Origin: Albugo candida
Taxonomy: Eukaryota > Oomycota > Peronosporomycetes > Albuginales > Albuginaceae
DNA length: 64,000 nt
NCBI GenBank assembly: GCA_905220665.1
Contig: CAJNAR010000161.1
Location: 62,001-126,000 of the forward strand
Reading direction: 5' to 3'
Shown: in pieces, positions 8,981 through 19,114 of the stretch
Numbering within the stretch: position 1 is the stretch's first letter
How the letters are laid out: every line of letters begins with the position of its first letter
Program-made: the position numbers and the translations under genes
The notes under the pieces: model-generated
Seen by the model: only the letters and a program-made list of their open reading frames with translations
Database searches by the model: none
Told to the model about the DNA's origin: nothing

Positions 8981-11491
8981 ATGATTTGGACTCCTATTGC
9001 AACAGTATGCATGGGTTTATCATCCATAGCAAGCTTCCTTGTTTTGCTAACAATATGCCCGTTTGAATCGCTTGGATTGCGTAAGATGGGATCGACACAA
9101 GTGACAAGAAAGTGTGCGTCATCTGCGTGCTGTGATCGCTCCTGTAGACGCCACAGGAGTGGCTTACGTTCCATACCTCGGGACGCCAGCGTCACACCAA
9201 AGTATCACATGCCCTACAAGTCTCACATGACGCCAAAGTCTCACATTACACCAAAGTCTCACGTTACACCAAAGTCTCACATTACACCAAAGTCGCACGT
9301 GGTATATAAAGATTTTCTTGTGACACCAAAGTCTCAAATGACACAGGAAGATATGTTTATGACACCAACGTCGCATCACAAGGGCAGAGAATCAAATGAA
9401 GCCGCGATGTATACATCTCCTTCTTACAACTACAGAGTCCCGCATCTTGGTACAACATCCGATTCTTCACTTCCTGGGAGCACTCTGCCGTCCACAATAC
9501 CAATCAACGACTCAACCGGTCCTACGAAGCGTGTCTCCTGTGTCCATTGGCTATTCACCATCCTAATTTTCTACACTTTTGTTTGGTGTGCTTCCCGCTT
9601 CACGTATTTTGTCTGGATGTGGTACAACTTGTCGCGTAATCGTTATCGACTTCGATCCGGCAGCAATTTGACGATGGAGGATCTGGACAAATTAGGGACA
9701 GCTGGTTTTTTACAATTTGAAGGAGTGCAGAAGACATGGATTCTTCCTCTTCTAATACTTGGAGACGCCTTCCTTTTTGGTCTCGCACTGAGCATGTTTT
9801 CACTGACCTATGAGATATCTCGCCTCGTACGCAAGGGAATGGATCGTGGCATTCGACAGGAACGACATCAGCTCAAATGCTATGTTGTTGGTATACATAT
9901 TGTGCTGATTCCGTTTGTGACGACGGAATTATCTATTGCAATATATTATCACCGGTACACAAAAGGACTTCAATTGAGTTTATCGGTGATTTACGTATTA
10001 GAATGCTTTGTTGTTCTCTATATGCTTTGCATGCTTGCATTTCTCAGCTGGAATGGAAGAAAGTATGAAAATGTGCATGGGCGATTTATTGCATCCCCGT
10101 TGTATTCCCGCCTCAAACGTCTCATGTACGCACGAAGTCATCGCATGATGAATCCTGGCTGCGATCTTATGTCTTTGTATCGTAGGATTGTATACATGGT
10201 GTGCATGACGATCTTCCAGGTCACTGTGCTCATCTTCAAGATCAAACCTCACTCACGTGAGATTTTATTCCATTACATGGGCATCTCATTGATTCTAGGA
10301 ACGCTTACGGGTTTCCTACTAGCGATCACAATTGGATGCAGTCAGCTCTGCGTACTTCGTCTTTGCTGGTACTTTCTATCTCCTGCTCTTCGTGCAGAGT
10401 ATCTTGCACGAACAACCTCTGCACAGGCGAGGCGACAACCACTTTCATCAGAGGCAGTCGCACCCATTCCAGTGGCTACCACCGCAATCACACAATCCAC
10501 CGTCTATCAGGAGCTGGGAAGAGCGCTCGCATGTCCTAGCGAATTTCGTGATTTTTCAACACTTCCTCCGCAGAATCCAGTTTTCGTCTACACTGATATC
10601 GAGTCATCCAGCGCTTTATGGGCTGTGGAAAATGGAAGAATCATGCATCAGGCCACGGAGCTACATGACGGTATCTTGCGCACACTAGCGAGTTGTCATC
10701 GCGGATATGAGGTAGCTACCGTCGGGGATTCATTTCAAATCGCATTCCACACTATTCAAGATGCGGTCGAGTATTGTCTGTCCGTGCAATTGGGGCTCCT
10801 CGACACAGAATGGCCACGTGAATTACATGATTTGATTCCAGCAACTAAACGAGAACGCGCCTGCTCAAAGTTATTTATCAGAGGCACACGTATTTTCTCA
10901 GGTCTTCGTGTTCGGATGGCCATCCACGACGCCAATCTCTGTGAGGGAGTCTTAATACGAGATGTACATGCAATCACGGGCAAGATTATGTACACGGGTA
11001 TGTCGGAGCTTATTGCTAAAGAAATGTCAGAATTGGGCTCTGGAGGTCAGATATTAGTGTCTCATCGTATTTACGAGTGGTTGATTGCACATCGAGCGTG
11101 TTTGAGTCATCGGATTGTAATGGAGCCAATTCAAGATCTCTCGAATGCTCAACTTGCGTCTGGCACGGGCGAAGTATTACTGCAACTGTACCAAGTTGTA
11201 CCTGCAGTATTGAAAGCTCGTATTCAGCGTTTTCAGTCTCTTTCGTGTCCTTCAATTCTGCAGTTACCGTCACAAAGACAATTAGGAAGAGTATCTCAAG
11301 AAGAGCAAGAAGGATTAGTTATGCATCGATTCAAAAGAGCCTGTCTCGATGCAATACAGAAACGAAATTCGAAGGCGTCGTACACTCGAAGAAGCGTAGG
11401 CGTTGAAGACTATGTCAATGTGCAAACTACACGAGCAAGCGAACCGGAAAGTAAAGCGATTACCGTCCGATCCGCTGAGACGGTACGCTAG
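8981..11491 (+). CDS. Multi-pass membrane protein with C-terminal class III nucleotide cyclase-like domain
   Basis: 836 codons from ATG 8981. A hydrophobic helix lies near the N terminus (about residues 6-26), followed by a hydrophilic stretch with SHxTPK repeats (about 75-130) and then six hydrophobic segments between about 180 and 470, which gives a seven-helix layout. The last 300 residues are a class III cyclase domain. Both metal-binding aspartates are present, D539 in VYTDIESSSALW and D583 in VGDSFQIAF, and a GGQILVS motif follows. However, the residues that select adenine and stabilise the transition state are not canonical: the usual Lys is A579, the usual Asn is L677 and the usual Arg is E681 in YTGMSELIAKEM. 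GPCR-like fusions to signalling domains are known in oomycetes, and this resembles one. A paralogue lies at 28.1 kb. Whether it makes cAMP or acts as a non-catalytic sensor or partner is unclear. Confidence 0.8.
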   Translation: MIWTPIATVCMGLSSIASFLVLLTICPFESLGLRKMGSTQVTRKCASSACCDRSCRRHRSGLRSIPRDASVTPKYHMPYKSHMTPKSHITPKSHVTPKSHITPKSHVVYKDFLVTPKSQMTQEDMFMTPTSHHKGRESNEAAMYTSPSYNYRVPHLGTTSDSSLPGSTLPSTIPINDSTGPTKRVSCVHWLFTILIFYTFVWCASRFTYFVWMWYNLSRNRYRLRSGSNLTMEDLDKLGTAGFLQFEGVQKTWILPLLILGDAFLFGLALSMFSLTYEISRLVRKGMDRGIRQERHQLKCYVVGIHIVLIPFVTTELSIAIYYHRYTKGLQLSLSVIYVLECFVVLYMLCMLAFLSWNGRKYENVHGRFIASPLYSRLKRLMYARSHRMMNPGCDLMSLYRRIVYMVCMTIFQVTVLIFKIKPHSREILFHYMGISLILGTLTGFLLAITIGCSQLCVLRLCWYFLSPALRAEYLARTTSAQARRQPLSSEAVAPIPVATTAITQSTVYQELGRALACPSEFRDFSTLPPQNPVFVYTDIESSSALWAVENGRIMHQATELHDGILRTLASCHRGYEVATVGDSFQIAFHTIQDAVEYCLSVQLGLLDTEWPRELHDLIPATKRERACSKLFIRGTRIFSGLRVRMAIHDANLCEGVLIRDVHAITGKIMYTGMSELIAKEMSELGSGGQILVSHRIYEWLIAHRACLSHRIVMEPIQDLSNAQLASGTGEVLLQLYQVVPAVLKARIQRFQSLSCPSILQLPSQRQLGRVSQEEQEGLVMHRFKRACLDAIQKRNSKASYTRRSVGVEDYVNVQTTRASEPESKAITVRSAETVR
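9203..9310 (+). repeat. 18-bp in-frame tandem repeat (SHxTPK), six copies
   Basis: Six consecutive 18-bp units inside the cyclase-like gene, encoding SHMPYK, SHMTPK, SHITPK, SHVTPK, SHITPK and SHVVYK. The middle units differ by only one or two bases, which indicates recent slippage. Degenerate units (TPKSQMT, TPTSHHK) follow up to about 9380. The TPK units could be proline-directed kinase sites; that is inference. Confidence 0.9.
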
Positions 11492-11591
11492 TCCCCGGCT
11501 CAGGTTACCTTTTGGTATTCGGACATTTGCAACGAAGCGAAATAGAGAACGAACTTTTCATCAGACTGAAAGGCAAATTGCATTCATTAAA

Positions 11592-12617
11592 TCAAAATTG
11601 GGATATGAGAGTTGGATCGGCGTGCTGGAAAGCGATCATGTATATTTTCGTAAATAGTGGAAATTGATCGGCACACGCATGTTTTTGTAATATTTGGTAT
11701 ACTTCTTGAGCCGCAAGAGTTCCTTGCAATTTTTGACCATTTAAAATGTCTTGTTCAAGTTTCTCCCATGTGATTGGTTGTTGCCGAACAAAAGCTTCCG
11801 CGCATTTTCGATTGCGTCCACCGAAACACGTTGTTATCAAGTCGGCAATACCACAGCTTTGGAAAAAGGTATCTTCTTTGATTCCGTCAAAGAATTTGAA
11901 ACAGAAATGTTTCATTTCCATGAGGCCGATGCGAATAACAGCCGCTTTTGTGTTACCGCCGTATCCTAAGCCGTCACAGAATCCAGCGCCCAATGCAACG
12001 ATGTTTTTGATTGCTCCACATAATTCTACTCCATGTGGATCGAGGACGACATCGACGCGAAAAGTACGTGCATTGAATAACTCTTTCAGTAACGCTCCAT
12101 GGCACAGATCCGAGCAGCCAAGCGTAGACTCACAAAAGTCGCCTGCAGCAACTTCATTTGCAACATTTGCGCCCATCAAAACACTGCAATCGATGTTGAG
12201 CGTGTCACGTATCATATTTGAAATTAAAACGATTCCATGCTCGTTAAAATCAATACCTTTGATTAGTGATACTGCAATAGCTGACGATGTTAATCCTTGT
12301 GACTTGATACGAGGTAGCATTGCCCCCAAGAACTGATGTGGAACACAGAAAATTAAAATATCAGCCCCTTTCACGGCTTCTATCAAGTCTGGAATCGCAA
12401 CGACATTTTCTGGTAATTTATATCCAGGTAAATACTTGACATTCTCATGTTCGGTATTGATTATTTCCGTCAGGTTTCTTCCTTTCACCTGTTCTTCAAA
12501 TACCCACATGTTCACTTGCGAGTCGAATTTCGGATTGTGAGCTGCATTGTCTCCAATGATCCGTGCAATCGCAGAGCCCCAATTTCCCGATCCGATCAAA
12601 CAAACTTTTCTGGCCAT
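11592..12617 (-). CDS. NAD-dependent glycerol-3-phosphate dehydrogenase
   Basis: 341 codons from ATG 12617; an ATG 48 bp upstream is also in frame, but the family normally begins right at the nucleotide-binding motif, here [15 protein letters not shown]. Further family landmarks are [35 protein letters not shown], the catalytic-lysine region [26 protein letters not shown] and TCFGGRNRK. Length agrees with eukaryotic cytosolic GPDH (about 350). It reduces dihydroxyacetone phosphate to sn-glycerol-3-phosphate with NADH, feeding lipid synthesis, glycerol formation and redox shuttling. The gene converges on the cyclase-like gene, leaving 100 bp between stop codons. Confidence 0.95.
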   Translation of the reverse strand: MARKVCLIGSGNWGSAIARIIGDNAAHNPKFDSQVNMWVFEEQVKGRNLTEIINTEHENVKYLPGYKLPENVVAIPDLIEAVKGADILIFCVPHQFLGAMLPRIKSQGLTSSAIAVSLIKGIDFNEHGIVLISNMIRDTLNIDCSVLMGANVANEVAAGDFCESTLGCSDLCHGALLKELFNARTFRVDVVLDPHGVELCGAIKNIVALGAGFCDGLGYGGNTKAAVIRIGLMEMKHFCFKFFDGIKEDTFFQSCGIADLITTCFGGRNRKCAEAFVRQQPITWEKLEQDILNGQKLQGTLAAQEVYQILQKHACADQFPLFTKIYMIAFQHADPTLISQF

Positions 12618-12809
12618 GAGTCTATGAAACTGGATTGTGTGGCCACAAGCAGAATTACTACACATATAATTACATAATAATAGGATCTACCTACTCGAAT
12701 GTGGAAAACAAACCCAAACTAAACGCAAAATTTGTATTATCGTATCCTATAAAATCTAAGACAGAGCTCAATTGCACGCACGCATTTATGTATACATTGA
12801 ATTGACCAG

Positions 12810-13664
12810 TTAAGGCACAGTGCACACGGGGCATTTATCCGTCCCGTTAAGATATTGCAACCCAAAGCTATTTTCAGCTTCTGTTGATTTGTAATCGACG
12901 TCTTTGAACATAAAGTAAACGTACGGTGCTTGACCGGGATTCTCTGCAGCAAGTTGCTTATAATATGTAAACAGCTTACACATCATATCCAATGATGGTG
13001 GGTTCTTGACTGCCGGTTGTCCACTGGTAGTATACCCTGTTTCGGAAAGGCCTACTTGTAACGCGCCATACTTGTTGTGCACAGAGTCGAGTTCCAATTT
13101 TAAATCAGCAGCTGCGCTCGTCAACACCTCTGAAGAGAAAAAAGGATGAATGGATGCAAGCATGTAATCAACCTTGGGCTGGAGTGGAGATAGATCTATT
13201 TGGATAAACTCGGTCATTCGTTCACACAATGCGAGCTTGAGGTATTTCATATTTTGATTGAGGCACTTTTTGACAGCGTCGATGTGACTTCCCATTATTG
13301 GAATTGTTAAACTTCGATCTTGCATGTTTTCATTTCCCATACAAATTGTGTTGAAGGCGGCCCCTTTTGAGTTCACAATTGCACATCCTTGTTCGATATT
13401 CTGCAAGTTTATAGAGAATATTATTTGCAAGCCATTCTTCAGCGCAAGGTCGGCCAAGCTCACATGGTCTTTCCACTCATACAATCGTACAAGGTCAAAT
13501 CCATACTGTTTCATCGCCTTGAAATCTCTATCGACCATTTCATCATTTTTGACTTTGCTGATATCATATGAAACGCCTTTCAATCGCGCGACTGCTGACT
13601 CAATTTCTCTGGTAAAAAATGCGACCAAAACGATTATGAGGCTGAGAATACACTGCTTGAGCAT
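12810..13664 (-). CDS. Secreted GH17 family beta-1,3-glucanase-like protein
   Basis: 284 codons starting with a clear signal peptide (hydrophobic core LSLIIVLVAFF). The mature part begins KGVSYD and carries AMKQYGFDLVRLYEW, typical of the beta1-beta2 region of GH17 barrels, then CMGNENM, which corresponds to the proton-donor Glu motif (xGNE), and GLSETGYTTSG, corresponding to the nucleophile Glu motif. Catalytic residues therefore look intact. It ends with a Cys pair (CPVC). Such enzymes cut or rearrange beta-1,3-glucan; in an oomycete this could remodel its own wall or modify host glucan. Size is about that of compact fungal and oomycete GH17 proteins. It lies about 190 bp upstream of the GPDH gene on the same strand. 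Confidence 0.85.
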   Translation of the reverse strand: MLKQCILSLIIVLVAFFTREIESAVARLKGVSYDISKVKNDEMVDRDFKAMKQYGFDLVRLYEWKDHVSLADLALKNGLQIIFSINLQNIEQGCAIVNSKGAAFNTICMGNENMQDRSLTIPIMGSHIDAVKKCLNQNMKYLKLALCERMTEFIQIDLSPLQPKVDYMLASIHPFFSSEVLTSAAADLKLELDSVHNKYGALQVGLSETGYTTSGQPAVKNPPSLDMMCKLFTYYKQLAAENPGQAPYVYFMFKDVDYKSTEAENSFGLQYLNGTDKCPVCTVP

Positions 13665-13975
13665 TTTTAGAGAGATGGTAAATTGGATTATGGATAGTAT
13701 ACTCAGACAATTCGATCAGTTCACTGGAAAATTTGCCAAGCTGAACTGTATTCTCACATTATCAGCAGATGTCTGATATTCTTTTATGTCGTCAGTGTTG
13801 CCTATGCAAATCAAATAGAAACACTATACGATCTTTTCATATACTTAACACATGGTTTACTCTATGGCAAATCGCGTGTGTTGCTCGATCAGTTGACTAT
13901 ATTAAAAAATTCAGTCCACCAATGTGTGGAAACATTACTTATACGAATACATTCAAAATTACAGTTATACACATG

Positions 13976-15480
13976 TCAGAATCGCGATACATCTCGTCCC
14001 ACAATCATGGCTTTGAGCCAGTCTAGAGGCACCTGCATTCGTAAGCGCCAGCTTCCAAGTTGTGTGAGGTATGCGCTACGCCAGATGAACCAGGCTTTCC
14101 ATCCACTAGCTCGAGCCAATACTCCATCAGGATGCTTTCGACTTTTCAGTTCGAATAATCCTTCATAAGAGCCTAAGTACGCCATCATACCTCTGCTTTG
14201 AAAGTGATAAGGAGCGACATGACCATCTTTCCCGCTTGATAGGGACTGACGTAATAATTGACTCAAATAAATCGCCTGACCTTGAGCCTTTTGCGCTGTT
14301 GCAGGCAAGGGAGAGTCTACAATTTCTGCACAATCGCCAATGGAAAAGACATTCGACTTCATAGCGAGTCCGAAAATGGATTCTTTCTCAACTTGAGGTA
14401 CTCCGAGCACTTGGCAGTATTCATTGGTCAAAATATTTCCACGTGAGCTTTTATCGCAAATATTGAGTGATTTCGTCAGTTCGTTCGGACCAACACCCGC
14501 TGTCCATACAACCAAACCACATGGAATTCGTGTTCCGCTTTTCAGGATAACGCCGTCTTCCAATACTTCTTTACAATTATCTTTGACAAGGCGTAAGGTC
14601 GCACGCGAAGACAGCTTTCGCAGGGCGAAATCACGCAGATGCTGATCGAAACCCGTGAGAATCTCTCCTGAATCCACCAAGCTAATGACGACATACTTGG
14701 ACGCCAAAGGATACAATCGAGCTAAATCCTGAACGAGGAAATCATTAAGTTCGCCACAGAATTCAACACCTGTTGGACCACCGCCCACAACCACAAAGTG
14801 TAATAATCGACTTTTCTCTTCTTCGGTGATGCCTGGCTGTGTGCTCAGCTCAAAATTCTCCAAGATACGCATGCGTATGGCACGAGCGTGATGTAATTCT
14901 TTTAAAAAGAAGGCGTGACGCTCTACGCCTGGAAGACCAAAGGTTACAGGTTGCGCACCGCATGCGATCACGAGTGTATCGTAATGGATGTTATAAGTAT
15001 GATTGTTTAGTTCGCTCTGAACACCGACTTTTTTCTGAATTGGGTCAATGGACCGAACATTTGCAACAAGAAAATCTTCTTCATGGCGCAAATGGTTATC
15101 GCGTATCGGCTCTACGATAGAGCGAAATTCCAGTGTGCCGACAGTAGTGCTCGCAAGAAGTGGTGTGTAGAGAAAGTGCTAGAAAGAATTTTCTCGTCAC
15201 AACCCAATTTGAGATGCATAGCACGTACGTTACGCTTAGATATGATAACAACATCCACAGCATTTTTGACAGATTTCTCAATCTCACGACGATGTTTCCT
15301 GCATTCGTGAAAAAATTTGTATCCAGCCCATCCCGAGCCGATAATAACGAGTTTATAGTTGCTTGAATGATTGTTCAATGCTTCGTCGCCCATAATGGAT
15401 GACAATTCAGTCGATAACGCGCGCCATCGCTGCAACCTGCTCGATCTCGCGACCAATTTCTGAAAGATCATTGCATTCAT
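13976..15480 (-). CDS. Alternative (type II) NADH dehydrogenase, mitochondrial; one intron
   Basis: Two exons, 15480-15229 and 15178-13976, separated by a 50-bp intron (15228-15179) with GTACGT donor and TTTCTAG acceptor. Splicing joins SKRN to HFLYTPLLASTTVGTLEF, the conserved NDH-2 sequence, and gives 484 residues. The N terminus is basic and Ser/Arg-rich (MNAMIFQKLVARSSRLQRW), like a mitochondrial presequence. Two Rossmann motifs are visible: VIIGSGWAGYKF for FAD and VVVGGGPTGVEFCGE for NADH, followed by NVFSIGDCAE and the C-terminal YLGSYEG and RSAYLTQLGSWR. The enzyme passes electrons from NADH to ubiquinone without pumping protons and is rotenone-insensitive. An in-frame GTG opens the frame at 15531 but ATG 15480 is the first Met. 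Without the intron the gene looks frameshifted, so the splice call matters. Confidence 0.94.
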
Positions 15481-16509
15481 TCGTTGCACTGCAAAGAATC
15501 CAACTGTACGTATACTTGATCCACTATACACGTATATCCATCAACAACAGTTCAGCGGTCTGGCTCGTGCCGAGCCATCCCCCAAATGATTGGCGCACAA
15601 CTCTCCACTTGAAATGAAGCAACCAGTTCCATTCTTCAGTCTTCAATCTTCTTTGAATAGTGTACATCCAATTCAATACCATCGATATGATAAGAAAAAC
15701 TTCTTTCCCCATACGATCGACGCTGAGCAGATCTGAAAGAGCCAACGTTCTTGCCAGTGCGTTTGGTTAAAGTTTGATCGATTTTTCGGATCATGAGGAC
15801 AAATTACTTAGGACACCTTCCGAAGGATTCTTAGGACTTCACTGTGGACTCTATATGTATTCATACTGTCTGAATCCAATTAGTGCGCGTATCTGACTTT
15901 CGTGTAGTTGCGTTGATGAATGAAAGCATGATGTGTATTTGATTTCAGTACAAATGTACAGAGATATGAAAACACAACGATTTTCTGCTGCCTTCCAACT
16001 GAGCTCCTTTGTGATTTGAGAAAGTGATGATATGGATCAAGTGCATAGTTCAACAGAATTTTCCATGTTGAGGAATTCCATCGAATGTCTTTCGCTCCTA
16101 TCTGATTCTTTGAAATGGTTTAGTAGCACGAGAATGAGGACAAAAGATTGGGAATCTCTCTGATTCAGACGCAAAAGTGTTCTGTATGAAGAAAAACCGT
16201 CATCCTTGTACTGACTCGAATTTTTATATACCACTTGACCGATCTTGGAACAAGATGAATCAATAATAATCCAACTCTGAAGCCTATGTGTTGAGTAAAC
16301 AGAGCTTTTTAACACTGATTCCAAATTAATCGGTCCATGTAACGGCATGATTCTTCAGATGTGTGCTGTGGTCTTCCGCGTAGCATATCTTCTTCTCAAA
16401 GTGCCTATAATGATCTCTCAGATAGATACTTGTTGCACTTGTGTAAGTGTTGACGCAATCGTCTATGAGACAGCCAATAAATAATAAAACTGCCGTCCAT
16501 TTGAACGCA
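15481..16509. other. Intergenic spacer, may hold a decayed 3' part of the acetyltransferase gene
   Basis: About 1 kb between two minus-strand genes. The part next to 16509 continues, in another frame, with GRNAFKW after the terminal CQVC of the acetyltransferase, which resembles the continuation of a ZZ zinc finger. Beyond that I can name nothing; the rest is presumably promoter of the NADH dehydrogenase gene. Confidence 0.4.
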
Positions 16510-18855
16510 TTACGACCGACACACTTGACATTTGTGTACTTCATACATTAGCATCATCGTCGAGTACTTTGCACGACGAAACGTATCGAATTGATAATGA
16601 GCCTGTTCGCTATTTCGAAGCATATCGGTTCTGTAGTCTAAAAAAGGACACGATATGTCTGGGATCTCGACTTGATCAAGATATGAGTCCTCCACGCGTT
16701 TCCTCACAAGTGATATCACGAATAGGGAATCTCGACAAGCTTGCACGGAGTCCACAACACGCGATCGAATCGTATCTCGATGCATTTGGACTTCCAATGA
16801 TGCGGATGATCCTCTGCCTCGTTTTCCTGGATACTTTAGTAATAGTTCGACTTGAGCAGGCCAGAAATCGCCATCAAATAAAGGAGGTAACTTCACTTCG
16901 TTACGCAGAGTCTCTTCCAATGTCTCGAATTCAGTGCCATATAAATCATCACAGGATGCAATCACACCAACCTGTTGTCCTCGTTCGACCATTTGAAGAT
17001 ACCACTTCTGTAAACGCTCTTTTGCAGGATTCTTTTGGGACGTTGGATGACACCAATATATGAAATCACCCCCGCGGGTCGTTGGACACGCCCAAATATG
17101 AATCCACATATATCCTCTTTCCTTGCAAAATGCAAAGTACGAAAGAAGAATTTCTTGGTACAATGCCGTCCGTATCCTTCGTGGACGCATGTAGATCAGA
17201 CTATCTATGTAGGCGAGGTAGACTCGATTTCGATTGAAGACCAAGGAGCATTGATGATCGTATTCTTGCACATACATGAAGAAGATGCAGACTTCGATCT
17301 TGTTGATGCGTTGAAACACACAAATCGCCTTTGATGTGTATTCGACTTGATCAGGGTACTTGAGGTTCTTGGTCCCGAAATGCAGTCTTACCGCTTCAGG
17401 GATCTTGTGATTGGTCTTGATAGATGAAACCACACGTACAGTGATGGATTCTGCTAGCTCTGATTCACCCATTCGACTAAACCGATCCATAATCCAAGTC
17501 TCCATGAATTTTGACAACGAGGTCTCTTTCAAGCAATTGCTGCATGCGAATCCATTCAGAAGACCCGTCTCATGCTCCATAATATCACTTCCACAAAAGT
17601 CTGTTTGCTCCGGATTACAGCCGTGTTTAAAAATCTCACTTGTTTCCACTGAAGATTCATCCACAGACATCGAATCAATGCCGTATTCTTCGATTCCCAT
17701 TTCATCTCCACCATTGACTTTTTCCAACCGCTTTTGTCGACACAGCGGGCAAACATACGGAGTCATCTTTTGGCGGTTGTCATTATTCACGGCTGCATTG
17801 AATAAAGAACACACCTGATGAGCCCATCCGTTGCATTCATCACACTGGACCCAAGGCTCTGTCACCTTATCGGTGAATTTATCCTTGATGAGCTCACATT
17901 TAGCAATCGAACGGTCTTGTGTATTGTCCACCTCGATCCATTTCGGTAGCGTCGTAAAGCACTTGGCACACCAATGATGTTTGGAATCTAAAGTTCTGTA
18001 ATAAATAGCATAGCGTCTGATACGTTGTCGACAGGGTCCGATACAGATGAGAAGAGGAGGCTCGAAATGGATGCATTTCTCTAAACATATGCCACATACA
18101 TTCGACAAACAAGACGAGCATGAGTGTTGATCTCTCCGTTTCGTCTTTAGTCTTTGTTTGAGTTGATAGCGAGCATAATCTGCTTCAAAGTCAGTGAGAA
18201 TACGTTTAGCAGCTTCATGTACCATGTGCCCAGTTGGATTGAACAGGCAAGCATTCGAAAAGACCAAACGGATATCCGTAGCGCATTCTTCTGGTGTGGC
18301 GTACTCCAATTGTATACATTTGGTTTTCACGGTACTTAAATCCATAGGATGTTGGATAATCGCAAAATAGTGTGGTATTTGTAACTTTTCAGGATCCACA
18401 GGAGCATTGAAGAAATTACGGTTGCTGCGATGCGCCATAAGACGATTTACGATGCTTAGTAACGGATGAAGAAAACTTTCACATCGTGTATCGCGAATGT
18501 GTTTCTGAATAACAGCAGCGGAGCAACGATCGAGCGGGGAATACAAAATAGAGCTTTCCTTTGCGGACGGAAAGTGGAGTGTTGGTCGATCTTTCCCTTC
18601 AGAATTAGTTTCCTTCCATTTTTTATTGCATGGAAATTCACAAGATGAGCAGTTATCTTGACATAAAAGTGGTCGTGTACGTTTCCTGACTGCGATTTCG
18701 GGTGAATTCTTTGGATTGTTTGTTGGCGATATTGTACGATGAGGCTGCATGAACTCCAACGGATTGTGTGGCACATTCGTGGCACACGCAGCCGACTTTA
18801 CATGTTGATGGTACGTTTCGTTTTGACTTTTTTGTACCGAGGCTGTAAAAACCAT
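16510..18855 (-). CDS. CBP/p300-type (KAT11) histone acetyltransferase with bromodomain and PHD finger
   Basis: 781 codons from ATG 18855; the open frame extends 50 codons upstream without another ATG. Order of domains: bromodomain about 125-230 (PHYFAIIQHPMDLSTV, VFSNACLFNP); Cys-rich RING/PHD region about 245-375 (PWVQCDECNGWAHQVC, YVCPLCRQ); KAT11 acetyltransferase domain about 450-760 with YLAYIDSLIYMRPR, WACPTTRGGDFIYWCHP and KERLQKWY, which match the CBP/p300 acetyl-CoA-binding core. It should acetylate histones as a transcriptional co-activator in the nucleus. The frame ends directly after HKCQVCRS, where p300 relatives begin a ZZ zinc finger followed by TAZ2; neither is complete here. 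Either a frameshift or unrecognised intron removes the C terminus, or the protein is naturally shorter. The N-terminal exon structure is also uncertain. Confidence 0.88.
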   Translation of the reverse strand: MVFTASVQKSQNETYHQHVKSAACATNVPHNPLEFMQPHRTISPTNNPKNSPEIAVRKRTRPLLCQDNCSSCEFPCNKKWKETNSEGKDRPTLHFPSAKESSILYSPLDRCSAAVIQKHIRDTRCESFLHPLLSIVNRLMAHRSNRNFFNAPVDPEKLQIPHYFAIIQHPMDLSTVKTKCIQLEYATPEECATDIRLVFSNACLFNPTGHMVHEAAKRILTDFEADYARYQLKQRLKTKRRDQHSCSSCLSNVCGICLEKCIHFEPPLLICIGPCRQRIRRYAIYYRTLDSKHHWCAKCFTTLPKWIEVDNTQDRSIAKCELIKDKFTDKVTEPWVQCDECNGWAHQVCSLFNAAVNNDNRQKMTPYVCPLCRQKRLEKVNGGDEMGIEEYGIDSMSVDESSVETSEIFKHGCNPEQTDFCGSDIMEHETGLLNGFACSNCLKETSLSKFMETWIMDRFSRMGESELAESITVRVVSSIKTNHKIPEAVRLHFGTKNLKYPDQVEYTSKAICVFQRINKIEVCIFFMYVQEYDHQCSLVFNRNRVYLAYIDSLIYMRPRRIRTALYQEILLSYFAFCKERGYMWIHIWACPTTRGGDFIYWCHPTSQKNPAKERLQKWYLQMVERGQQVGVIASCDDLYGTEFETLEETLRNEVKLPPLFDGDFWPAQVELLLKYPGKRGRGSSASLEVQMHRDTIRSRVVDSVQACRDSLFVISLVRKRVEDSYLDQVEIPDISCPFLDYRTDMLRNSEQAHYQFDTFRRAKYSTMMLMYEVHKCQVCRS

Positions 18856-19114
18856 TAGGTTTTTTTGCCCTGAATGTTTGTTTATATCGTTTTTATCAAT
18901 AAAGGTCGGATGACAGTCAACTTTGAAAAAAAAGAAAGACTTGAGATTGATAGAGTTTGTAAACAGGCATGACGTGGGAGATTGCCATTGGCCAAAAAAG
19001 TTCACCAGTCATGACACCCGAAGAGATGCGTCATCGTGGCCATTGGCAGATCGCTATCCTTTGCGCCAAACGTATCAGATGGTTCAACAACCGTCGATTA
19101 TATACTCTTTGATT

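Noticed and set aside
9164..9379. Minus-strand ORF of repeated LWCNVR units
   Set aside because: It is only the antisense reading of the SHxTPK repeat in the cyclase-like gene.
15112..15531. ORF that looks like a frame-broken end of the NADH dehydrogenase
   Set aside because: A 50-bp GT-AG intron at 15179-15228 joins it cleanly to the downstream frame and restores the conserved sequence, so it is an exon, not a pseudogene.
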